Origin: Streptomyces sp. NBC_01478
GTDB taxonomy: Bacteria; Actinomycetota; Actinomycetes; Streptomycetales; Streptomycetaceae
Assembly: GCF_036227225.1 (NCBI RefSeq)
Contig: NZ_CP109444.1
Coordinates: 310,001 to 374,000, forward strand
DNA: 64,000 nucleotides
Direction of reading: 5' to 3'
Shown: piece after piece, positions 27,276-34,818 of the stretch
How the letters are laid out: every line of letters begins with the position of its first letter
Position numbering within the stretch: the first letter of the stretch is position 1
Notes under the pieces: generated by a model
Told to the model about the DNA's origin: nothing
Databases searched by the model: none
The model's input: the letters and a program-made list of their open reading frames with translations, nothing else
Made by a program: the position numbers and the translations under genes

Positions 27276-30200
27276 CGGGTCGCCTTCCCCTCGTCGTCGC
27301 GGCCGGAGGCGGCGCGTCGCGATCTCGTCAGCAGGGCGCTTCGCGCTCCGGGCCGGGCCGACGCGGCCGCCGCGACCGGGGCCGCCGTGGCCCGGGGCGC
27401 GTCGTCCGAAAGCGCGGCGGCCAGGTCGTGCACGGTCGGATGGGTGAAGAGCTGGAGCGCGGCGATGTCCCGGTCCAGCACCTGCGTCAGCCGGGTCCTG
27501 ACCCGGGCCAGCAGCAGCGAGTCGCCGCCGATCTCGAAGAAGTTGTCGTGCGTGCCGACCTCGTCAAGTCCGAGAAGGTCGCACCAGACGGCTGCGATCT
27601 CCCGCTCCAGACGCGACACCGGTGCGATGCGGGCCGCTCCGGTGTTCCGGTCGCGCGGCGGCTCGGGCAGCTTCGCGTGGTCGATCTTGCCGTTGCCGTT
27701 GAGCGGGAACGCGGCCAGCGGCACGATCACGGCGGGCACCATGAACTCCGGCAGGTTCTGAGCCAGTTGTCGCCGCAGCGCGGACGGGTCCAGATCGGCG
27801 ACGCCGAGCGGCGCGGCGGGCGAGACATAGGCGATCAGACGCAACGGCCCGGGCCCCGACGGGGCGCGGCGCGCCGTGACGACGCCGCGCCCGACGCCGG
27901 GGATCCGCTCCAGGCGGGCCTCGATCTCGGGCAGCTCGACACGGTGGCCGCGGATCTTCACCTGCCGGTCGATGCGGCCCAGGTAGTCCAGGTTGCCGTC
28001 GGGCAGGCGGCGCACCAGGTCCCCGGTGCGGTAGAGGTGTGCGCCGGGCTGGGCCGCATACGGGTCCAGCGGGAACTGCCGGGCCGTCAGCTCGGGTCGG
28101 CGCAGATAGCCCAGCCCCACGCCGAGGCCGCCGATGCACAGCTCGCCGGGGACGCCGACCGGGACGAGACGCAGGCGCTCGTCCAGGACACGCGCGGTCG
28201 TGCCGGGAACCGAACTGCCGATGGTCGGCCGGCGCTCGGTGCCGTCCAGGAGCGTGTGTGTGCACCAGATGGTGGTCTCGGTGGGGCCGTAGATGTTGAA
28301 GAGCCGACGGTTCGGCGCCCACAAAGGGCCCAGCTCCGGCGGGAACGCCTCGCCGCCGACCAGGATGGTGCGCAGTCCCGGCACGTCGCCCGGCTGCATC
28401 ACCGCGAGCGCGGACGGCGGCAGGAACGCCATCGTCACCTGGTGGCGGCGGACGGTCTCGGCCAGGTCGGGGCCGGGCAGCATGCGGTCGCGGGGCACGA
28501 TGCACAGCCGTCCGCCGTGTGCGAAGGCGAGCGTGAAGTCCAGGACTGAGCCGTCGAAGCTCGGCGAGGAGAACTGGATCACGGTGTCCGGCGACTCCGG
28601 GTCGACGAACTCCAGCTCGGCGTGGGCGGAGTTGACCACGCCTCGGTGGTGGATCGCGACACCCTTGGGCCGGCCGGTGGAGCCGGACGTGAAGACGATG
28701 TAGGCCGGGTCGCCCGGCCCGACGTTCCGGGCCGGCCGGGTGTCCGGATACCGGCCCAGCGGGTCGTCGGGGCCGCCCAGGCAGACCACCGGCAGGCGGT
28801 CGGCGCCGGGCGGCTCGGCGCGGCCGGTCCGGGTGATCAGGGCCTTGACCTCGGTGTCGTCGATCATGAGGGCCAGCCGCTCGGCCGGATAGCCGGTGTC
28901 CAGCGGGACGTAGACCGCCCCGGCCTTGAGCACGCCCAGAAACGCGACCGGCAGGTCCTGGCAGCGGTCCAGCGCGACGCCCACAGCCGTCCCGGGTCCG
29001 ACTCCGATCTCGGCGAGGTGGTGGGCGAGCCGGTTGGCTCGCGCTTCGAGTTCGGCGTAGCTGAGCTCGCCGTCGGCGCCGACGACGGCGGTCCGCTCCG
29101 GTGCCTGGTCCGCCCAGCGCTCGAACAGGGCCGGTACGTCCGTGGCCAACGGCGCGGGCAGGCCGGTGTCGTTCCATCGGTCGAGCTGGGCGAGCTCGTC
29201 ACGGGTCAGCAGGTCCAGGTCGGCGACCGCCGTGTCCGGCGCGGCCAGCGCGGCTTGGAGCAGGGTGTTCAGATGGCCGAGGAGGCGGCTCACGGTGTCC
29301 GCGCCGTAGAGGCTGGTGTTGAATTCGGCGGTGCCGAAGAAGCCGCCTCCGGCCTGCGCCCCGGCGTGCTGGAGGATGACGGACAGGTCCTGGATCGAGC
29401 CTCCGCCGTGCGCGGGCAGCGGGGCGAGGTCCGCGCCGGGCAGGCTGAGGGCGGTGTCGACGTCCTGCAGGACGAACAACAGCTGCACGACGGGATCGTG
29501 GCTGGGGTCCCGGTCCGGGCGCAGCAGCGCGACGAGGTCCTCGAAGGGGAAGTCCTGGTGTTCCTGCGCCTGGCTGATGGTGCGGTGGGCGGCGCGCGCC
29601 AGGTCGAGGAAGGTGGTGTCCCCGGGGACGCGCAGGCGCAGCGGCACCAGGTTGACGAAGCAGCCGACGGTCTTGGTGAACTCCGGGCGGACACGGTTGG
29701 CGACGGGCGTGCCGATGAGCAGGTCGTCGCGGCCGGTGTGCCGGTGGACGACCGAGGCGAACGCGGCCAGCAGCGTCGCATATGCGGTGACGCCGTGCCG
29801 CCTGGAGAACTCGGCGACCCGTTCCTCCAAGTCCGCAGGCCAGGCGAAGTCGACCACCGCCCCGTCCGGCCGGCGTTGCGCGGGCCGGGTCCGGTCGGTG
29901 GGAAGGTCCAGGAGCGTGGGGGCGCCTTCGAGTTGTCCACGCCAGTAGTCGGCGAGACGCTCGCGGTGCGCACCGGTCAGCTGCTCGGACTGCCAGGCGG
30001 CGAAGTCCATGAACTGGATCGCAGGCGCCGGTGTGGTGCTGGGACGGTTTTCGGTGCGGGCTGTGTAGAGCTCTGCCAGTTCGGCGAACAGCAGCTCCAG
30101 GCTCCAGCCGTCGCAGGCGATGTGATGCGCGGTCACGACGAGCGCGGCCGACGGAGTGCCCGGTGCGATGAGGCGCGCGCGGATCAGCGGGCCGGCGGAC

Positions 30201-32440
30201 AGGTCGAAGGGCGCTCGGGCCTCGGCGTCGATCCGGTCGACGACCCAGGCCGCCAGGTCGGCGGGAGCGGCGCCGCCGGGCTCGGCGTCCTCGGGTTCTT
30301 CGATGGCCAGGCTCACCGCGAGGGCGGGCAACACGCGCTGTCGCGCTTGTTCGTCGTGGACATCGATGACGGTGCGCAGGGCTTCGTGGCGGGCGACGAG
30401 ATCGTTGAGCACCGCTTCGAGAGTGGGGGCGTCGATGTCGCCGCTGACGCGGAAGGCGTACGGCAGGTTGTAGACGGCGTTGTCGGGGTGCATCTGCGAC
30501 AGGAGCCACATGCGCCGCTGGGTCGTGGACAGCGGTGCGCCCGCTTCCGTTCGCTCGGTCACTTCGACGGGCGCGGCCGAGGTGGGCGCGGCCGATGCCC
30601 TCGCGTCGGTGCGCCCGGCGAGGGACGCGGCCCAGCCGTCGAGGAACGCGGACACTTCAGCGACGGTCGGATGGTCGAACAGGGCACGGGCCGTGATGGG
30701 CAGGCGGAATTCGGAGGCCAGCAGGGAAGCGACCCGGACCGCGCTGAGCGAATGGCCGCCGACGGCGAAGAAGTCGTCGTCGATGCCTGGCGGCACCTGC
30801 TCCAGAACGGTTCGCCAGACCTCTGCGACGCGCAGTTGCGTCGGGTTGGACGGCTGCCGACGAGGGCTGTCGGCGGGGCGTCGGGTCGCGATCCGGCAGG
30901 GGCCGGCCTCAATGCCCCGGCCGACGGCCGGCTTGGCGGACCCGTTGCCGGTCCTCGCGGGAACACCGAGCTCGGCAGGCCACGGCGTCGCGGCTATCGG
31001 GCTGTCGGGCGAAGAGGTCAGGGTTTCGAGCAGGCGGACGAAGCCGGCCACGACGGCCGCGGCCGTCGGGGAGTCCAGCACGGCCGTCTGGTAGCGGAGG
31101 TAACCCGGCATTCCCGTGGGCAGGTCGGCGAGCTGGAGTTCGACCTCGTACAGGGAGCGGCGTGCGAGGTGTTCGGTAGCCTCGACCGTCAGGGGGCCGA
31201 CGGCAACCGGGGGGTCCAGTGGCTGGCGGCCGCCGAGCAGCACTTGGAACAGCGGGTGCACATCGGGGCGGCGGGCCGGGGCGAGGCGCTCGACCACCCG
31301 GCGGAACGGGATGTCGGCGTCGTCGAAGGCCGACAGCGTCACCTCGCGGGCCACGCGCAGGGCATCGCGCCAGGTCGCGGCGGCCGGTAGGCGGACGCGC
31401 AGCGCGGTCTGGTTGGCGATGAACCCGGCGGTGTCGCGCGAGGCGGCGTCGCGGCGGCCGACGACGGTGCCGAGGACCGCTTCCCCGTGGCCTGACATGC
31501 GCTGGATCAGGACGGACAGCGCGGTGAGCCAGACCATGAACGGAGTGGCGCGCTCCGCCGCCGCGACCGCGCGGACAGCCTCGGCCAGCGCAGCCGGAAC
31601 ATCGACCGGGAGGACCGCGGCGGCGTAGGAATCGCCCGGGGTCAGACGCCCGAAGGACGGCCAGCGTTCGGCGTCGGCCGGCAGGTCGGCCAGCTCGGCG
31701 ACGCGGCGGTCCAGACGCTGCGCCATGTCGGGTCTGTCGGCGGCGGCGCGGGTCCGGGAAGCCGCCGCGACCAGGGTGGGCGGCGGAGCCGGCAGGTCTT
31801 CGCCGCGCAGAGCCGCCACCAAGTCGCCGTGGAGCACCTGGAGCGTCCGGCCGTCGGCGACGATGTGGTGCACGACGGCCAGCAGCCGGTGCCGCCGTCC
31901 GGCCACCCGGGCCAGAGTGAAGCGGGCCGGCGGACCGTTCTCCAGGTCGAAGGGCCGGTGGGTCTCGCGGTCGGCGAGCGCGGTCCAGCGCTGCTCGACC
32001 CCGGGCTCGGTCGCGGAGTCCGACGACGCCGGATCGGCGTCGGCGGCGGCGGCGGCGGGGACGGTCAGATCGACGTATTCGAGCACCCCGGTGAATTCAG
32101 GCTCGATCACCATGACCGGTGTGCCGGAGTCGTCGGCCGGGAACCGTGCGCGCAGCGCCTCGTGGCGGCGGCCGAGCACTCGGACGGCGCTCAGCGCGGT
32201 TTCCCGGTCGAACGGCCCGGTCAGGTCGACGACCAGGGCGATCTGATGCACCAGCGCCTCAGGGGTGGTCAGGTCGAACAGCCACACGTCTTCCTGCGCG
32301 GCGTCCGGCCGGCCGACCCGCTCCGCAGCGGTCGGCACGGCGTCGAGCGGATCGAGCCCGGCCTCCTGGTGGACGCGCCTGAGGTTCTGGGCGGAAAACC
32401 GGCGGGCGCGGGCATCCGGCCGAGTGGGGATCTCGGTCAT
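27272..32440 (-). CDS. NRPS: C, PCP, C, A, PCP
   Basis: 1,722 residues. C1 at ~40-480 has VVHHIVADG; a PCP follows at ~530-600 (FFAVGGHSLSAVRV) with no A domain between. C2 at ~635-1075 has TAHHIACDGWS; the A domain at ~1090-1590 has IVFTSGSTGRPKGVA, FDGSVLDF, NIYGPTETTIW and RQVKIRGHRVELPEIE; the last PCP at ~1615-1680 has FFEIGGDSLLLARV. Pocket code read as D-G-L-F-L-G-I-I-W-K, which I cannot assign. The first PCP must be loaded in trans, by a stand-alone A enzyme or a BtrH-like acyltransferase. Start and stop overlap both neighbours by ATGA. Confidence 0.93.
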   Translation of the reverse strand: MTEIPTRPDARARRFSAQNLRRVHQEAGLDPLDAVPTAAERVGRPDAAQEDVWLFDLTTPEALVHQIALVVDLTGPFDRETALSAVRVLGRRHEALRARFPADDSGTPVMVIEPEFTGVLEYVDLTVPAAAAADADPASSDSATEPGVEQRWTALADRETHRPFDLENGPPARFTLARVAGRRHRLLAVVHHIVADGRTLQVLHGDLVAALRGEDLPAPPPTLVAAASRTRAAADRPDMAQRLDRRVAELADLPADAERWPSFGRLTPGDSYAAAVLPVDVPAALAEAVRAVAAAERATPFMVWLTALSVLIQRMSGHGEAVLGTVVGRRDAASRDTAGFIANQTALRVRLPAAATWRDALRVAREVTLSAFDDADIPFRRVVERLAPARRPDVHPLFQVLLGGRQPLDPPVAVGPLTVEATEHLARRSLYEVELQLADLPTGMPGYLRYQTAVLDSPTAAAVVAGFVRLLETLTSSPDSPIAATPWPAELGVPARTGNGSAKPAVGRGIEAGPCRIATRRPADSPRRQPSNPTQLRVAEVWRTVLEQVPPGIDDDFFAVGGHSLSAVRVASLLASEFRLPITARALFDHPTVAEVSAFLDGWAASLAGRTDARASAAPTSAAPVEVTERTEAGAPLSTTQRRMWLLSQMHPDNAVYNLPYAFRVSGDIDAPTLEAVLNDLVARHEALRTVIDVHDEQARQRVLPALAVSLAIEEPEDAEPGGAAPADLAAWVVDRIDAEARAPFDLSAGPLIRARLIAPGTPSAALVVTAHHIACDGWSLELLFAELAELYTARTENRPSTTPAPAIQFMDFAAWQSEQLTGAHRERLADYWRGQLEGAPTLLDLPTDRTRPAQRRPDGAVVDFAWPADLEERVAEFSRRHGVTAYATLLAAFASVVHRHTGRDDLLIGTPVANRVRPEFTKTVGCFVNLVPLRLRVPGDTTFLDLARAAHRTISQAQEHQDFPFEDLVALLRPDRDPSHDPVVQLLFVLQDVDTALSLPGADLAPLPAHGGGSIQDLSVILQHAGAQAGGGFFGTAEFNTSLYGADTVSRLLGHLNTLLQAALAAPDTAVADLDLLTRDELAQLDRWNDTGLPAPLATDVPALFERWADQAPERTAVVGADGELSYAELEARANRLAHHLAEIGVGPGTAVGVALDRCQDLPVAFLGVLKAGAVYVPLDTGYPAERLALMIDDTEVKALITRTGRAEPPGADRLPVVCLGGPDDPLGRYPDTRPARNVGPGDPAYIVFTSGSTGRPKGVAIHHRGVVNSAHAELEFVDPESPDTVIQFSSPSFDGSVLDFTLAFAHGGRLCIVPRDRMLPGPDLAETVRRHQVTMAFLPPSALAVMQPGDVPGLRTILVGGEAFPPELGPLWAPNRRLFNIYGPTETTIWCTHTLLDGTERRPTIGSSVPGTTARVLDERLRLVPVGVPGELCIGGLGVGLGYLRRPELTARQFPLDPYAAQPGAHLYRTGDLVRRLPDGNLDYLGRIDRQVKIRGHRVELPEIEARLERIPGVGRGVVTARRAPSGPGPLRLIAYVSPAAPLGVADLDPSALRRQLAQNLPEFMVPAVIVPLAAFPLNGNGKIDHAKLPEPPRDRNTGAARIAPVSRLEREIAAVWCDLLGLDEVGTHDNFFEIGGDSLLLARVRTRLTQVLDRDIAALQLFTHPTVHDLAAALSDDAPRATAAPVAAAASARPGARSALLTRSRRAASGRDDEGKATR

Positions 32441-34110
32441 GAGGTGATCACGGCTCCCGTGTCAGTGGTCTCGGCGCGCACGAGGAGATCCAGGGTCGCG
32501 CCGTCGGGCGTCTCGGCTGTGCCGCCCGCCGTGGGCGAACGGAGGAAGTCGATGGCCGCGTGGTTGCGGCCGGTGTCGCGGTAGCCGACGACGATCCGGT
32601 CGGCGCCCATGGCCCGCGCGTGCGCGGCGATCTCGCGCATCGCCTGGGCCTCGACGCCCTTGCCCATGGCCGGGCAGGAGATGACAAAGGCCTCGACGAC
32701 GCAGTCCGAGCCGTGCCTGGTCAGCATCAGGACTACGCTGGGGCCGAGGTCACCGAGGCGGTCCCGGACGCTGCCGAGCAGCAGGACCCGGTCGCCGTCG
32801 GCCGCCACCGCGCCCACCGTCACGGGCGGGATCGGCACCCCGAGGGTGAAGTCCTTGGAGGCCACGAGCATTTCGTTGATCTTGGCGAGGTCGCCGTCCC
32901 GGGCCGCACGGAAGTCGGCCTCGACACCGAGCCCGGCGACGAAGGAGGCCAGCGACAGACCGCCGGCGGGCTCGGGGACTCCGTCGCCGCCGACGGGGCC
33001 GCCCCAGGCGACCGCTCGGGGGGGCGCGCCGGGCACCGGCAGGCGATCGAAGACCCCGGCGGCGGCCAGGCGCGACGGCCAGGCCGCGGCGTCCGCACCG
33101 AGATCCACCGCCTCGGCGGGGCCGCTGCGAGCCGTCCGCACCGTGACGATCAGATGGTCCTCCCGGCGCTGGAGCAGGGCGACGTCCCGAGCGGCCAGAC
33201 CGGCCTCGGCGGCCAGGCCGCGCACCTGGGCGTCGACGTCACGGTCGTCGAAGAACCAGTCGGACAGCCGTGCCGGAACCGTCGCATCGCTCGTGATGAG
33301 GTCACGCCACGCCGTGACCGCGTCTCGGCCGCCGAGCGCGTACGACGGCACTCCGGCGCCGGACAACCAACGCAGGACACCGCCGAGACCGTCGACGTCC
33401 TCGGCATCGGAGAGACCACGCAGGTCCAGCGCCGCGGCGTGGCAGGTATCGCCGGTCCGCAACCGCAGGACGTGAGCGATACGCGCCCCGAGGTGGTGGT
33501 AGACCTCATCGCGATAGGGAACCTTCGCGTACTGGTACAGCGCCGGGTGGTGCGCCTTCGCGGCACCGAGCGAGCGGAGCACCGCTTCGAGATCCACCAG
33601 GTGGACGTTCGGCCGGTCGGCCAGCGCGGTCCGCATCGCCTCGCGCGCGGCCGCGGCCTCGGCGGTGCGGCCATCGGACCAGCAGTCGCCGGCGACGCCC
33701 AGCGGATCGGCCGCCGGCAGGCCGGGAAGCACCGCGACCAGCGTGGCGCCCCACCGCGCCGCTGCCTCGCGCGCCACGTCCGCGACGGCCGGCAGCCCGG
33801 TGATCCAGGTGCCGTCTTCCAGCTCCTCCAGGCGCTGCGCGACCACCACCACGTCCAGATCCGCCCGAGCGGAGCCGCTGTCCGGGTCGAGGCACTCCTG
33901 GATGATCTGGTTGTAGGGCGCGACGTGGAAGTCCGGGCGACCGTACGCCCCGCCGAGCGCCGCTGCGAGATAGGGCACGACCGAGTCGGCCGTGTAGCTG
34001 GCCATGATCCCGATGCGCGGTCCGTCGGGCGGTCCCGTGCGCTCGGTCTCCTGGTGGGCGGCCCGCAGCGCGCGCAGGTCGACCGGGACATCTGTAAGGG
34101 GCAATGGCAT
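32437..34110 (-). CDS. FkbH-like protein with degenerate HAD domain
   Basis: 557 residues. Three FkbH segments are in order: an N-terminal SGNH-like region (MASYTADSVVPYL, then FHVAPYNQIIQECLDPDSGS), a central HAD-like region, and a GNAT-like C-terminus (VEAFVISCPAMGKGVE, then GADRIVVGYRDTGRNHAAI). True FkbH enzymes transfer and dephosphorylate bisphosphoglycerate to make glyceryl-ACP. Here the DxDxT nucleophile motif is replaced by ALDLRGLSD, the CSKN motif by ALGGRD, and the FVDDNPAER motif by LLQRREDHL, so phosphatase chemistry is very unlikely. The start at 34110 follows AAGGACGATC; a longer frame upstream lacks a site. The stop overlaps the next NRPS. Confidence 0.8.
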   Translation of the reverse strand: MPLPLTDVPVDLRALRAAHQETERTGPPDGPRIGIMASYTADSVVPYLAAALGGAYGRPDFHVAPYNQIIQECLDPDSGSARADLDVVVVAQRLEELEDGTWITGLPAVADVAREAAARWGATLVAVLPGLPAADPLGVAGDCWSDGRTAEAAAAREAMRTALADRPNVHLVDLEAVLRSLGAAKAHHPALYQYAKVPYRDEVYHHLGARIAHVLRLRTGDTCHAAALDLRGLSDAEDVDGLGGVLRWLSGAGVPSYALGGRDAVTAWRDLITSDATVPARLSDWFFDDRDVDAQVRGLAAEAGLAARDVALLQRREDHLIVTVRTARSGPAEAVDLGADAAAWPSRLAAAGVFDRLPVPGAPPRAVAWGGPVGGDGVPEPAGGLSLASFVAGLGVEADFRAARDGDLAKINEMLVASKDFTLGVPIPPVTVGAVAADGDRVLLLGSVRDRLGDLGPSVVLMLTRHGSDCVVEAFVISCPAMGKGVEAQAMREIAAHARAMGADRIVVGYRDTGRNHAAIDFLRSPTAGGTAETPDGATLDLLVRAETTDTGAVITS

Positions 34111-34196
34111 GATCGTCCTTCCGTCGGCGCCTGAGCCCGGCGAGGATGTCGACGGTCTCCAGGGCCTGCTTGACCTCGGCGAGAGAACAGACCGCG

Positions 34197-34400
34197 TCAA
34201 GGATTGATGTAACGGTGGCCGCAGGAGGCCGCAGGGGTGTCGTGGTGCCCCAGGCGCGCCGTACCGTCCTCGGACAGGCGCACCTCGGTCCGCTCGAAGT
34301 GCCGGATCGTCAGCAGCGAGGCAGGGCCGTCGACTCCGGTCCCGCCGGGCCTGCGTGCCGGGCTCGGAGCGGACAGCGGCGCGAAGTCGGCGACGGTCAC
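34197..34400 (-). CDS. Small unknown protein, 67 residues
   Basis: The GTG start overlaps the ACP stop (GTGA), and nearly all third codon positions are G or C, so it is very likely translated as part of the operon. The N-terminus is Ala/Pro-rich (ADFAPLSAPSPARRPG); the middle TIRHFERTEVRLSEDGTARL could be a beta hairpin; the C-terminus ASCGHRYINP has a single Cys. No family recognised. It lies between the free ACP and the FkbH-like protein, so a helper role for one of them is possible. A precursor-peptide role cannot be excluded, but no RiPP enzyme is nearby. Confidence 0.65.
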   Translation of the reverse strand: MTVADFAPLSAPSPARRPGGTGVDGPASLLTIRHFERTEVRLSEDGTARLGHHDTPAASCGHRYINP

Positions 34401-34663
34401 GAGGCCACCCCCTTGGCCACCAGGAGCTCGCGCAGACCGGCGATGCTGGTGATGCCCCTGATCTCCCGGCTGCTGAGGGCCACCCCGTAGTGCTCCTCCA
34501 GCACGACCACGACCTCGATGTGCTTCAGGCTCGTCCAGGCCTCATGGACGCCGGGCCCGGCGTCCTCGGCCAGTTCGGCCCCCGACACCCCCAGGACCTC
34601 GGCGATCAGGCCGGACAGATGGTCGGTCGGCGGCACATCGGCCGTGTGCTCGGCGGTGCCCAT
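34397..34663 (-). CDS. Free acyl carrier protein
   Basis: 88 residues from the ATG at 34663. The phosphopantetheine Ser is in HEAWTSLKHIEVVVVLEEHY, close to the WDSLRHVEL form of carrier proteins that accompany FkbH enzymes (FkbJ type), with Thr in place of the usual Asp. The start was chosen because it overlaps the stop of the upstream 31-residue ORF (TGATG) and because codon bias in the same frame upstream drops. The stop overlaps the next small gene. In related systems this ACP receives glycerate from FkbH; here it more likely carries another acyl group. Confidence 0.82.
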   Translation of the reverse strand: MGTAEHTADVPPTDHLSGLIAEVLGVSGAELAEDAGPGVHEAWTSLKHIEVVVVLEEHYGVALSSREIRGITSIAGLRELLVAKGVAS

Positions 34664-34758
34664 CAGCGGACCGCCTGCCGGGTACGCGGCGCCGGGACAG
34701 GAGCCGCAAGGGCCGTGACCGCGATGTCGGTGATGGGACACGTGGACCGGGAGGACAT
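34663..34758 (-). CDS. Putative 31-residue peptide between NRPS and ACP
   Basis: The ATG at 34758 follows an AAAGGTGG ribosome site, the frame is G/C at about 26 of 31 third positions, and the stop overlaps the ACP start as TGATG. It reads MSSRSTCPITDIAVTALAAP then VPAPRTRQAVR. It shares a loose A-x-x-A-L-x-AP-x-PA pattern with the N-terminus of the 67-residue protein on the other side of the ACP. It may be a coupling leader for ACP translation or a short functional peptide. Confidence 0.5.
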   Translation of the reverse strand: MSSRSTCPITDIAVTALAAPVPAPRTRQAVR

Positions 34759-34818
34759 GATGGGATCCACCTTTCACAGGACTCGAATCTGATGAACGGG
34801 ATCGGGGGGCCGGGTTGA

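Noticed and set aside
34197..34400. RiPP precursor peptide
   Set aside because: No lanthionine synthetase, radical SAM maturase, YcaO or leader peptidase lies in the cluster; the one radical SAM piece at the window end belongs to the decayed STM4012 gene.
32437..34663. Methoxymalonyl- or glyceryl-ACP extender pathway
   Set aside because: The FkbH homologue has lost its catalytic motifs, and the FkbG/FkbI/FkbK-type partners (O-methyltransferase, dedicated dehydrogenases) are absent from its operon.
34664..34777. N-terminal extension of the free ACP to 34777
   Set aside because: Third-position GC is low in that frame and the overlapping 31-codon frame has better bias and a ribosome site; carrier proteins of this type begin near 34663.
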